Below, piece by piece: positions 52,885 to 61,347 of a stretch of DNA of 64,000 nucleotides (positions are counted from its first letter, which is position 1; every line of letters starts with the position of its first letter). Below the pieces are notes generated by a model, which saw nothing but the letters and a program-made list of their open reading frames with translations, ran no database searches and was not told the DNA's origin. The stretch is taken from the NCBI GenBank assembly GCA_903833275.1, contig CAILEP010000007.1, positions 62,001 to 126,000 on the forward strand, in the 5' to 3' direction. This DNA is from an uncultured Bdellovibrionales bacterium (GTDB lineage Bacteria; Bdellovibrionota; Bdellovibrionia; Bdellovibrionales; UBA1609). Both the position numbers and the translations under genes were made by a program.

Positions 52885-54858
52885 CTAGCCAAATACCGCA
52901 CGAATCACCTGAAGGGCGATATCTGCGCGATTAAATGGGGCTGAGACTTGAAACCCTGCGACTAAATCCTTGGCTTCGCGCATTGTGTGAATCGCAATTT
53001 CAATCCCGCGCTTGAGGGCCTCTTCTTTTGAGTCGCCGGCTTTTTTCATTTCTTGAATAATTTTATCCGGAACATCTACCCCGGGGACTTCGTATTTTAA
53101 AAACTCAGCATTTCTCAGGCTGACGAGAGGCCAGATGCCCATAATAATCGGGATTTTTGTCGGCCCAACAGCCGCCATAAATTTCTTGTAAGTATCAAGA
53201 TTGTAAATTGGCTGGGTGATTGCAAAATCACAGCCCGCTTCAATCTTATAGCGAAACCGACTGACTTCGGTTTTTGCGTTACGCGCCGTTGGGTTTAGCG
53301 CCACTCCGATGGTGAACGAGGTCGCGCTTTTTGTTGAAGCGCCACCGAGATCGAGGCCGCGATTAAGTCGCGAGACGATGTGGGTGAGACCAATCGAATC
53401 GACGTCGTAGACGGCAGTGGCGCCTGGGTTGTTGCCGAGCTTTGGCGGGTCGCCAGTCACCAGCAGAAGATTGCGAACCCCAGCTACGTGGGCGCCCAAA
53501 ATATCAGATTGCAAGCCAATCAGATTTCGATCGCGGCAAGTGAGGTGCGGTATGGGTTCGAGTTTGTAAGCGCGCGCCACATGGGCCGCCAACTGCAACG
53601 AACTAATGCGCGCCATGGCTCGCGCACCGTCTGGGATATTAACAAATTTAACGCCACCATCGGCGAGCTCTTGGCACCGCGTCTCAAATTTCGGAAAGTC
53701 TGTCAGGCTGGGCGACACCAACTCAACAGAAATAATTTTTTCACCCAAAGCCAGTGCCTCGCCGAGCTTGCTACGTTTTTCAAGCGCAGCCATTTCGATT
53801 TCTTCGTCGATAATCGGTTGAATCGACTTCGGCAAGGTGCGGGTGGCATCGTGCTGGTGTTGGGTCATTCGTACGGCGTTCGCAATGGCCTTAATGTGCG
53901 AACTATAGACCCCCGAATGCCCACCAACTATGAGCGCACCTGCTTGCACAAAGCGTTTGGCAAACTTGCCGATATAGTCAGGGTTGCAGAGGTAAATATA
54001 TTGATCGTTTATGTATCGAGGCAAGCCAGCATTGGGCAGCGCCATGATCGGGCGGTCGGTCAAGCGGCGGAGATTTTCAACCGCAGTCAGCATTGGGCTC
54101 GGGCCAATTTCGCCACAAACGCCAATGACATCAATGTTTTCTTTTTCGGCTAGTTCTGCCAATTGCTCGAGCGTATGCCCGAAAGAGGTCTTCATGCTTT
54201 CATTGAGGCCGATATTTACAAATAATGGTTTCTTCGATATTTTTTTAACGGCGCGAATGGCGCATTTTAACTCATTAAAATCATGAATTGCGTTGATCGC
54301 GAAGCCATGCACGCCGGCTTCGTCGAGATTTTTGACGACCTCGGTAAACATGGTTTCGGCTTCTTTTAGACTTGTCGGCCCAAGTGGTTCGACAAGGACA
54401 CCAATCGGCCCCAATAAACCAAGCACGAAATTATCGGGGCCCGCTGCTTTTAACGCAAGCTCGGCCGAGCGACGTAAAATTTTCGGCAGGTCGTTTTGTA
54501 ACCCGTATTGCTGAAGTTTAGCGCGAGTCGCGCTAAAGGTATTAGTGTGAAATATTTGAGAGCCGGCTTCGCGAAAGCCGGCGACAACTTCTTTGATGGC
54601 CTGAGGCTCAGTTAGCGAAAGCTCTTCAAAGCTTCGGTTAATGTAGAAACCTTTATCGTAAAGAGAAGTCGCCATAGCGCCATCTGCGACAATTGGGTTT
54701 TTTCGTTCAGTGAGAAGTTGGCGTAAATCATCTGAGCGATTTTGTTTCTTCTTTGCAGGCGTTGCCGGCGCAACTTTCACCGCTGAATTAGCTTTCGCCG
54801 GGGGCGTCGCCTTTTTAGGAGCGGTCGTTGGACGTGGCGGTTTGGGCGGCGTTTTCAT
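52885..54858 (-). CDS. Homocysteine methyltransferase-like/MetF fusion with lost zinc site
   Basis: 657 residues. A Pro/Ala/Lys-rich tail (about 1-42) precedes a homocysteine S-methyltransferase-like domain (about 45-345) and a methylenetetrahydrofolate reductase (MetF) domain (about 370-650), the order of YitJ-type bifunctional proteins. In the first domain the zinc-binding GGCCGT of active enzymes is GGHSGVYS (about 311-318), and the earlier NCG motif is shifted to GVCGEIGP. So two and perhaps all three zinc Cys are gone and methyl transfer to homocysteine is doubtful. The MetF half keeps LTCRDRN, LLLVTGDPPKLG and DFAITQPIYN for FAD and folate. It should supply methyl-THF to MetH. Confidence 0.87.
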   Translation of the reverse strand: MKTPPKPPRPTTAPKKATPPAKANSAVKVAPATPAKKKQNRSDDLRQLLTERKNPIVADGAMATSLYDKGFYINRSFEELSLTEPQAIKEVVAGFREAGSQIFHTNTFSATRAKLQQYGLQNDLPKILRRSAELALKAAGPDNFVLGLLGPIGVLVEPLGPTSLKEAETMFTEVVKNLDEAGVHGFAINAIHDFNELKCAIRAVKKISKKPLFVNIGLNESMKTSFGHTLEQLAELAEKENIDVIGVCGEIGPSPMLTAVENLRRLTDRPIMALPNAGLPRYINDQYIYLCNPDYIGKFAKRFVQAGALIVGGHSGVYSSHIKAIANAVRMTQHQHDATRTLPKSIQPIIDEEIEMAALEKRSKLGEALALGEKIISVELVSPSLTDFPKFETRCQELADGGVKFVNIPDGARAMARISSLQLAAHVARAYKLEPIPHLTCRDRNLIGLQSDILGAHVAGVRNLLLVTGDPPKLGNNPGATAVYDVDSIGLTHIVSRLNRGLDLGGASTKSATSFTIGVALNPTARNAKTEVSRFRYKIEAGCDFAITQPIYNLDTYKKFMAAVGPTKIPIIMGIWPLVSLRNAEFLKYEVPGVDVPDKIIQEMKKAGDSKEEALKRGIEIAIHTMREAKDLVAGFQVSAPFNRADIALQVIRAVFG

Positions 54859-54882
54859 GAAAAAATATTATACCTTTGGATA

Positions 54883-55983
54883 TTAGGCCAAATCCACTTC
54901 AAAAGAAGCTCGCACATGACCTTTGGGGCACTCAATCTGCAACTGAGACGAATGTCTTTTTAATAGGGCCTGAGTAAGGCTGAGGCCCAAACCTAAGCCC
55001 TGTGAATGCTTCATAACATCTTCATCAAGAGTGAAGGGCTTTAAAATCTTGGCGATCGTTTTTTCAGAAAGCGGTTGGCCTTCGTTAGTTACGGCGAGTT
55101 CGATGCGGTCGCCGTCGAGCATGGCGAGCTCGATTTCGATTGAACTGTCGGCGTCGCCAAATTTAATGGCGTTATCGATTAGGCGCTCAACGGCCGCGCT
55201 CACCACCTGCGGGTCGGCCTTGATTTCGTAATCTTTTTTCGGAGTCACAAATTTTTGTTTTTTAACCGCAGCCTGCTCCGCAAATCTTTGAGTCAGGTCA
55301 CCGATTAACTTTTGGGTTGAAACTTTTTTCTTCGATATCTTTAAAAGCCCGGTCTCGGCCGAAACAAATGACAAGACGTCGTCGATAATTCTTTTTAGTT
55401 TTTGTGAGCCGCTTTTAATGCGATCGATGTATTTAATTTGTTCGTTGTCGAGATTGGTTTCGGCCAGCAATTCAAGAAAACTCATGATCACCGTCAGAGG
55501 GGTTTTCAGCTCGTGGTTGATCAAAATCATGAAACTGTTTTTTGAATCGTCGAGAGTTTTGAGTTCGTCGAAGGCTTTTTGAAGTTGAATATTTTTTTCG
55601 CGCAGCTCGTGTGACAACTCATAGCGTTCGAGGGCCTTGTCGACGGTGTTGGCGAGATCAATAGAGTCCCATGGTTTGGTGATGTAGCGATAAACTTGGC
55701 CCGAGTTGATAGCATCGATAACTGAATCGATATCGGTGTGGCCGGTGAGCAATATGCGAATGGCGTCGGGGCAAATTGACATCGATTCTTGCAAAAACTC
55801 GACCCCGGTTTTTTTCGGCATTCGCTGATCGCTGATAATCAGCGACACTTCATTTTTTTTCAGCAGAGCTAGACCTTCGGCGGCCGAGGTGGCCTTTAGT
55901 ACAGCAAATTTCTTACGAAAAATTCGCTCGAGCGCTTCGACGTTATCAATTTCATCATCGACTAATAGAATTGTGTGTTTCAT
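54883..55983 (-). CDS. Receiver-histidine kinase hybrid
   Basis: 366 residues. The receiver domain comes first (about 1-120) with phospho-acceptor Asp52 in IISDQRMP, the acidic pair DDE near 9-11, and KPWD near 104. The dimerisation domain (about 145-215) has the phospho-His157 in LINHELKTPLT, and the ATPase domain (about 250-365) has N box LIDNAIKFG and G box GLGLGLSL. No input domain or membrane helix is present, so it is a cytoplasmic relay that takes its signal from another kinase through the receiver. It is divergent from the Met/Gly-repeat gene and follows none in an operon. Target unknown. Confidence 0.9.
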   Translation of the reverse strand: MKHTILLVDDEIDNVEALERIFRKKFAVLKATSAAEGLALLKKNEVSLIISDQRMPKKTGVEFLQESMSICPDAIRILLTGHTDIDSVIDAINSGQVYRYITKPWDSIDLANTVDKALERYELSHELREKNIQLQKAFDELKTLDDSKNSFMILINHELKTPLTVIMSFLELLAETNLDNEQIKYIDRIKSGSQKLKRIIDDVLSFVSAETGLLKISKKKVSTQKLIGDLTQRFAEQAAVKKQKFVTPKKDYEIKADPQVVSAAVERLIDNAIKFGDADSSIEIELAMLDGDRIELAVTNEGQPLSEKTIAKILKPFTLDEDVMKHSQGLGLGLSLTQALLKRHSSQLQIECPKGHVRASFEVDLA

Positions 55984-56139
55984 GTCTTAAATGTGAGTGT
56001 AGAATGAGGTTAGACGCTTAGCAACTAATTGGTTTTTGACTCAACTTGCAGGTCGAAAAGGTCGATATGAAAGTTGTAAGATTGGCTGTGGATTCGCGTC
56101 TTTGACGATAAGTGAAAGACAAAAAATAGGGGAGCGCTC

Positions 56140-58116
56140 ATGAAAATTCTTATTACCTTCGTAACCATCGTGTTAGCGACCTTGCTATCCATGATGGGTG
56201 TCGGCGTCACGCAGGCTCATGCACAGGGCATGTATGTTGGCGGCGGTGCTTACTTCGGGATGGGCGGCGGCTCTTGTCAGCCGGCGATCCCCCACGGCAT
56301 CAAAAAAATCGAAGATGACCAAAAGCGCCTCGCGAAAGAAGCCAAAGCCGCTGATCGCGACGCTGAGAAAGCCGATCGTGAAGCTGAAAAGGCCGATCGA
56401 GATCTAAAGAAAGCTGAAAAAGATATTAAGTCTTGGCTGCGTGAGCCGGTGGCTAAGGCCGTCATTAATCATCTAAAGGGCGGTGGGCCTCCAGAGGGTT
56501 ATCCGAATCCGCACGATGGCGCTGTTTGTAACGGTGGCAACGAAGTGAACAGAAACGCTGTGCCGTTTTCTGGCTATTGCGCCGGTGCTGGCGCGGCCGA
56601 CCATCAGCAGTTATCTACTACACCGAGAAATGAAGCCGATCCGGTGACGGCACCAGGTACATGCACCGCACCCTGTTGGACGCTTGGCTACGAAGGTGAA
56701 CATTGGAAAGAACTCACCGATTCAGGCTTTACAGCCGAAGTCGATGGCAAATCAATTTGCTATTCGCACAATGGCTACGTCGATAAGAAAAACCGAGATT
56801 ACATCGATGGCACGTCGGGTGCGCAGTACTGTAACGACGCTATTCAAAACTACAAAGACCTCAAAGAGAAATACGATAACGCGCAAAGGGCCAAAGCCGA
56901 AGCCGAGCGCCGATCGCGCGATATCGCCGATCAAATGGAGCGCAAAGAAGACGACCACGATTACGAAGTCAGTCGTTGGCAAGACAAAGCCGCCGATTCG
57001 CAAAGCCAAGGCGGCTTTTGCTACACTTGCGCCTACGGCACACGAGAAACTTCAACCACTGACAAAGTTCTCGGTTTGACCGGCACTATAATTTCTGCGG
57101 CAGCCATGTACGGCGGCGTAAAATACGCCGTTAACCAAAACCAAGCTCTCGGTTGGCCGACGAACCCGTGGATGGCCTATGGCATGGGCTACCCGCTATT
57201 AATGAACTCACTTTATGGCGCTGGCTTCGGCGGCGGGTCCGGTTCGATGGGCTGCTCTGGCGGTATGTCACCCTATGGGGGCGGCGGCGCATTTAATTAT
57301 CCGGGCGGAATGTATCCGGGCGGAATGGGCGGCGGAATGTATCCAGGCATGGGCGGCGGAATGTATCCGGCCATGGGGTACCCAGCAATGGGTATGATGG
57401 GCGGAATGCCAATGGGCGGAATGGGTATGATGGCTGGCGTTGGCATGGGCATGATGGCCGGAATGCCAATGGGTGGTTACCCCGCAAGTGGCATGGGGAT
57501 GATGGCTGGTGTTGGCATGGGTATGATGGCCGGAATGCCAATGGGTGGCTACCCCGCAATGGGCATGATGGCTGGTGGCGGCATGGGCATGATGGCCGGA
57601 ATGCCAATGGGCGGAATGGGAATGATGGCTGGTGGCGGCATGGGCATGATGGCCGGAATGCCAATGAGCGGAATGATGGGCGGCTATCCCGCTGGTGGTA
57701 TGGGCATGATGGGCGGTTACCCGGCAGGCGGCATGGGCATGATGGGTGGTATGCAGGCCGCCTATCAAATGCAGGCCTTGCAGCAACAACAAATGATGTT
57801 GCAACAACAAATGCAGTCGCAAAAATACCAAGCCGAAAGTTCGCTCTACTATCAGTTGAATGTGATTCAAAGTCAGATCCAACAGATTGAATCAATGTAC
57901 GGTGGTTCAGGCGGCGGCTTCGGCGGTGGTTTTGGTGGTGGCGGTGGTTTTGGTGGTGGCGGTGGCTTCGGTGGAGGCGGCGGCTATGGCGGTGGTTATG
58001 GCGGCGGATACGGCGGCCCACCTCCCGGTTTTAGCTACGCGCCTTACAGCCCCTTTGGTGGCACGGCGGGTTTAAATAACGGCACAAATACAAATGGTCG
58101 CGGCTTAGGCTTCTAA
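56140..58116 (+). CDS. Exported Met/Gly-repeat protein
   Basis: 658 residues with a signal peptide (about 1-29, ending AHAQG). A charged helical region (about 57-105) repeats ADRDAEKADREAEKADRD, likely a coiled coil. A Cys-containing region follows (about 110-300). A weak hydrophobic stretch (about 308-335) leads to a Met/Gly-rich block (about 365-545) of units such as GMMAGMPMGG repeated four times with variants, then a Gln-rich stretch and a GGGFGGG tail (about 587-630). I do not know this family. Met-rich repeats can bind copper(I) or form flexible extended polymers; both are guesses. SD GGGGAG lies 6 bases upstream. A terminator follows. Confidence 0.75.
   Translation: MKILITFVTIVLATLLSMMGVGVTQAHAQGMYVGGGAYFGMGGGSCQPAIPHGIKKIEDDQKRLAKEAKAADRDAEKADREAEKADRDLKKAEKDIKSWLREPVAKAVINHLKGGGPPEGYPNPHDGAVCNGGNEVNRNAVPFSGYCAGAGAADHQQLSTTPRNEADPVTAPGTCTAPCWTLGYEGEHWKELTDSGFTAEVDGKSICYSHNGYVDKKNRDYIDGTSGAQYCNDAIQNYKDLKEKYDNAQRAKAEAERRSRDIADQMERKEDDHDYEVSRWQDKAADSQSQGGFCYTCAYGTRETSTTDKVLGLTGTIISAAAMYGGVKYAVNQNQALGWPTNPWMAYGMGYPLLMNSLYGAGFGGGSGSMGCSGGMSPYGGGGAFNYPGGMYPGGMGGGMYPGMGGGMYPAMGYPAMGMMGGMPMGGMGMMAGVGMGMMAGMPMGGYPASGMGMMAGVGMGMMAGMPMGGYPAMGMMAGGGMGMMAGMPMGGMGMMAGGGMGMMAGMPMSGMMGGYPAGGMGMMGGYPAGGMGMMGGMQAAYQMQALQQQQMMLQQQMQSQKYQAESSLYYQLNVIQSQIQQIESMYGGSGGGFGGGFGGGGGFGGGGGFGGGGGYGGGYGGGYGGPPPGFSYAPYSPFGGTAGLNNGTNTNGRGLGF
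57301..57760 (+). repeat. Imperfect tandem repeats coding the Met/Gly block
   Basis: The unit GGCATGGGCATGATGGCCGG and close variants recur many times between 57301 and 57760, with lengths near 30-66 bases per unit. It codes GMGMMAGMPMGG with variants. Such arrays change length by recombination. Confidence 0.75.
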
Positions 58117-58174
58117 GCACTTACGATCTGAATTTGCGGCCTACACGCAGCAAATATAAAATTCGACACTGACG

Positions 58175-58202
58175 ACGCCTATCAAAAAATGATAGGCGTT
58201 TT
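58175..58202 (+). terminator. Intrinsic terminator after the Met/Gly-repeat gene
   Basis: ACGCCTATCA (58175-58184) and TGATAGGCGT (58190-58199) form a perfect 10-bp stem with an AAAAA loop, followed by a short T-run. It ends just before the amidohydrolase ATG at 58208. Confidence 0.85.
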
Positions 58203-58207
58203 CAATT

Positions 58208-59599
58208 ATGGCGAAGCTTTTCTCCGGATTAATCGAAAACTGCTACGACAGTCACGTGCACTGGCTGGGCACCGGCCAATTTGCAAGTCGCATTCGTTTG
58301 CATGAGCTACGCAACCCCGAGCGCGATCTGCCGCTTCTCTCGATTTCGCCGACTCAAAAAAATCGACCATGGCTCGTCGGCTTCGGTTGGGATCAAAATC
58401 TTTTTATGGATGACGATTCGGCCGGTGCGGCTAATAAAAAATTTCCGACCCATGAGACTCTTGATCGATACTTCGCGGATAAACCGGTTTATTTTTTGCG
58501 CATCGATGGCCATGCAGCGTGGGTCAATCGGCGGGCGCTCGAGCTCGCCGGTCTTTGGCGCAAAAACCCCGAGGTGCCGGCTGGCGGCGCAATTCTGTTG
58601 AAGGCCGATGGGTATCCAACGGGCGTTGTGCTCGATCATGCTCTGCAGCTCTTTGAAAAACTGCTGCCAAAAGCCTCAGCAATTCAAGTAAAGGCGGATT
58701 TGCTCGAAGCACAAAATATTTTTCTTCGGGCAGGCTTTACCCACATTCGCGATATGAGTTGCGACGACCTTCAATGGGCCGCGGCTTGCGAACTCGAAGC
58801 GCAGGGTCAACTGAATCTCGCGGTTGAACAATTTTTTAGCGCTGACGACCCGATTACTTTTGACGAACAACTTCGCAAGGCGGTGGCCCATCGGGCTGAA
58901 CGCGCTCACACTCCGCAAGCGTTATTGCAAGTGGCGGGGGTCAAAGTTTACCTCGATGGGGCGCTTGGTTCAGAGGGGGCCTGGCTTAGTCAGGCTTACC
59001 AGACGTCGCAATCATCGGCATTGGCAAATGCCGCAAACTTTGGCCTGCAATTACTGACGCCCGAAGCTCTTCAAGATTTTATTGAAAAAGCCTGGCTGAA
59101 AGAGATGCCAATTGCGATTCATACAATTGGCGACGAGGCCGCCCACTGCGCCGTCACCAGCGCGCTCAAAATACGCGAGCAAAAAGGCCTCAATGGGGTT
59201 TTGCATCTCGAGCACGCCGAACTTCTTCGCCCCGAAACAATTGCGCTAATGCCGCGACTAAAGGTCACTTGCCACATGCAGCCGTGCCACTTTCTCTCTG
59301 ATCGCCGTTGGCTAAAAGAAAAATTAGGGCCGCTGGCCCGTCACGCTTTTCAGTGGCGCGCCCTCGAGCAAAGCTCGGTGAATATCGCGATGGGGAGTGA
59401 CAGCCCCATCGAACCACCTTCACTTCAGCGCAACATCGACGCCGTTGCGCTGGCGGCCGACGAAGGCCTGCTAGCTCCGCAAACTTCAATTTCGAAATGT
59501 CACGCTCACCCAAATCATCAGTGGGCACCAAAAACAAGAACACGTTTCGAAGACGGCGCAGCGGCCGAAGTTTGGTTTCGCGGCGACAAAATTATTTAG
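58208..59599 (+). CDS. Amidohydrolase of the YtcJ type
   Basis: 463 residues, shorter than typical YtcJ (about 530). The metal-binding motif DSHVHW (about 14-19) opens the TIM barrel. Later ligands or catalytic elements are VKVYLDGALGSEGAW (Lys as carboxylated bridge), IHTIGDEAAH, LEHAELL and MGSDSPIEPPS. It is a zinc-type hydrolase of amides or related bonds; substrate unknown. No signal peptide, so cytoplasmic. It begins right after the preceding terminator, whose stem-loop leaves only 5 bases upstream of the ATG, so its promoter must lie within or before that sequence. Confidence 0.85.
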   Translation: MAKLFSGLIENCYDSHVHWLGTGQFASRIRLHELRNPERDLPLLSISPTQKNRPWLVGFGWDQNLFMDDDSAGAANKKFPTHETLDRYFADKPVYFLRIDGHAAWVNRRALELAGLWRKNPEVPAGGAILLKADGYPTGVVLDHALQLFEKLLPKASAIQVKADLLEAQNIFLRAGFTHIRDMSCDDLQWAAACELEAQGQLNLAVEQFFSADDPITFDEQLRKAVAHRAERAHTPQALLQVAGVKVYLDGALGSEGAWLSQAYQTSQSSALANAANFGLQLLTPEALQDFIEKAWLKEMPIAIHTIGDEAAHCAVTSALKIREQKGLNGVLHLEHAELLRPETIALMPRLKVTCHMQPCHFLSDRRWLKEKLGPLARHAFQWRALEQSSVNIAMGSDSPIEPPSLQRNIDAVALAADEGLLAPQTSISKCHAHPNHQWAPKTRTRFEDGAAAEVWFRGDKII

Positions 59600-59620
59600 G
59601 CGAATATTTAACAAGCGATT

Positions 59621-60661
59621 TCAAAAGCCTTCTGTGTGGCTCGGCGGGGGCGATGTTTCGCCCCGCGGCTGAAGAGAAAATACCACGGCGCCAATTACGG
59701 CGGTGGCCCCAACCCAAAACCACGGCTTTCTGTAGAAGGCAGTATGTGTTTCAACCGAAGAGCTCACCTCAATGGCATTGATCGGGTCAGCCAAATTATT
59801 CGTGCGGCTTAAGCTCGAAGCCCCACCCACGGTGACAGCCCGTTTCACAGGGGTCACGCAATTCTGCGAATAGACGAGCCCGACGTCATTTATGTTGAGA
59901 TCGAAGCCAAGGGCTAAGTTAAGCTCTGGGTTTTCACACGAGCCGCTGACCAGGGTTTGCATTGTGGGCTTTAGATTTTTAATTTCTCTGGCATTTATGA
60001 CCCGAGAGATCGGGGCATATTTCGAAGACAAATAGGTAATGCGAACCATGGCATCCGGCAGAGAGATCGGCGCTGCATTGGCAATTTCGTATGGCAGGCC
60101 ATTTATCAAAATTTTATCGAACCCAAATTCGGGCGGGGGGTGAAACAAAATCGTGCCGAGGCGAAGTCTAATTCGCCGGTACTGTTCGATCAGCGGCGGC
60201 GGAAATAGTTCTTTGGGTGGTTCGTAACGACTGTTAAATTCGATCACCAGGCGCAGCCATTTTTCTGTTTCAATTGTCGAGCTGCTGAGTTGAGCCAAGC
60301 GCATGCCCGCAATTTGAATCATTTCGCCGTAGATTTCGGGCCAGTCGCTTTTGTAAGCGAAGGCATAGACTCTTTCCCAATCGGGTTTCATTGCTGAAAT
60401 TTCAGATTGTAGAAAAACTTGTTGAGCGTGGGCGAACGCATTTTTCAATTCGCTGCGGATGGAGGTTTCATCACTGCGCTCGAGCCAATAGCTGGCAAAG
60501 CTTTGGTACTCGCGATTCGACTCAAGAACGGTTGAAAATTCTGTTTTTGAAATGCGAGTTGATTGAAGAAGAATCATGGGCGACGCCCAGGCCAGTTCAC
60601 TTGAAAATATCGTAAGCGTTAGAGCGCCACAGAGCCAACGAGTTGATTTGAGCGAAAACAT
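59621..60661 (-). CDS. Exported protein with C-terminal membrane anchor, Tad operon
   Basis: 346 residues from ATG 60661, preceded by AAGGGG at good spacing; longer frames upstream lack a ribosome site. A signal peptide (about 1-24, ending AWASP) is followed by a helical domain (about 30-180) and a short beta-rich stretch (ILINGLPYE ... ISLPDAMVRITYLSSKYAPISR) that looks like a PEGA-type domain. One C-terminal helix (about 313-331, WFWVGATAVIGAVVF) anchors it. It follows the CpaB-like gene by 10 bases and so belongs to the Tad-type operon. Function is unknown; a periplasmic pilus-assembly factor is possible. Confidence 0.65.
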   Translation of the reverse strand: MFSLKSTRWLCGALTLTIFSSELAWASPMILLQSTRISKTEFSTVLESNREYQSFASYWLERSDETSIRSELKNAFAHAQQVFLQSEISAMKPDWERVYAFAYKSDWPEIYGEMIQIAGMRLAQLSSSTIETEKWLRLVIEFNSRYEPPKELFPPPLIEQYRRIRLRLGTILFHPPPEFGFDKILINGLPYEIANAAPISLPDAMVRITYLSSKYAPISRVINAREIKNLKPTMQTLVSGSCENPELNLALGFDLNINDVGLVYSQNCVTPVKRAVTVGGASSLSRTNNLADPINAIEVSSSVETHTAFYRKPWFWVGATAVIGAVVFSLQPRGETSPPPSHTEGF

Positions 60662-60671
60662 ATTGAGCCCC

Positions 60672-61199
60672 TTAGTTGTCGATGACAATTCGGCTGGGTT
60701 TAGCAGCGGCGCGCACTTCGCCCATCGCCTTCGTCGGGTTTTGCACAATAGCAAAAAATGGTTTAACGCTTGCTTTAACAAGCGGCCCAGACTGGTTTTC
60801 GGGCACCAAAATCGAAAACTGTTCGTTATTTCTCGGGCTACGCACAATTTTAATACTGCGGGCGATGGCCTGTGATTCACCCGGAATATAGAGGTCGACG
60901 ACGCCAAAGCGGCCAATGATGGCATCGAGCGAGGTCAAATTTTGAATCTCAATCGGCAGCAACACAAAACCAGTTGGTATATACGTGTCGAGCCCATTTA
61001 GGTCGGCCAAGGAGCCATCATTGGGCGTACTCAGCCCATCATCACCGTTGCTGTGGGTGTCAGCGAGAACCGCGATGGTCAGGCAAAAGGATATTATAAT
61101 CGCCGGCAGAGCCCATTTTTTTGCCAAGATGTTTTTGTAGGTGACGATCAGTTTTTCTTCGATGGCTCTCTGGCTGCGGACGAAATTGGTTGATGGCAC
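60672..61199 (-). CDS. CpaB/RcpC-like Tad protein, start uncertain
   Basis: 175 residues from a GTG at 61199. One membrane helix (about 30-46, WALPAIIISFCLTIAVLAD) and a periplasmic domain with YIPTGFVLLPIEIQNLTSL, GRFGVVDLYIPG and SIKIVRSPRNNEQFSILVPE. This fits the base-of-pilus protein CpaB/RcpC in order and fold features but is short (CpaB is about 250-300), so it is a tentative call. The 5' part overlaps the pilin-like frame 61060-61347 by 140 bases. A one-base change in a G6 run (61205-61210) would join the two into one 224-residue protein. Confidence 0.5.
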   Translation of the reverse strand: MPSTNFVRSQRAIEEKLIVTYKNILAKKWALPAIIISFCLTIAVLADTHSNGDDGLSTPNDGSLADLNGLDTYIPTGFVLLPIEIQNLTSLDAIIGRFGVVDLYIPGESQAIARSIKIVRSPRNNEQFSILVPENQSGPLVKASVKPFFAIVQNPTKAMGEVRAAAKPSRIVIDN

Positions 61200-61347
61200 G
61201 TAGGCCCCCCGTTGTAAGGTTTAGGTACAAAACTATAAATAGCAAAAAGCTAGCCAGTAGAACTACGCCCTCGACGATTACCTGTCCGGATTTGTCCGCG
61301 ATCCGCCGTTCTGTCCGAGACCTGCGTCCGAAAGTTTGGAATTTCAT
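61060..61347 (-). CDS. Third pilin-like frame, possibly frameshifted
   Basis: 95 residues. Its ATG overlaps the stop of the TadG-like gene (ATGA). The N-terminus MKFQTFGRRSRTERRIADKS then G-QVIVEGVVLLASFLLFIVLYLNL is a class III pilin-like signal, with a prepilin-peptidase-type Gly before the hydrophobic helix and Glu at position 5. After residue 46 the sequence becomes Arg/His/Pro-rich (RPQPESHRRKTDRHLQKHLG), which looks like out-of-frame translation. The real protein may end or shift at the G6 run. I keep it as a likely real but disrupted start. Confidence 0.45.
   Translation of the reverse strand: MKFQTFGRRSRTERRIADKSGQVIVEGVVLLASFLLFIVLYLNLTTGGLRAINQFRPQPESHRRKTDRHLQKHLGKKMGSAGDYNILLPDHRGSR

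Noticed and set aside
53380-54153. 257-residue frame on the plus strand within the MetF fusion gene
   Set aside because: Antisense shadow; the minus-strand frame has clear MetF and methyltransferase-like domains over the same bases.
57268-58021. Long His- and Ser-rich frames opposite the Met/Gly repeats
   Set aside because: They are antisense shadows of the repeat codons; no start signals and the sense frame has signal peptide and ribosome site.
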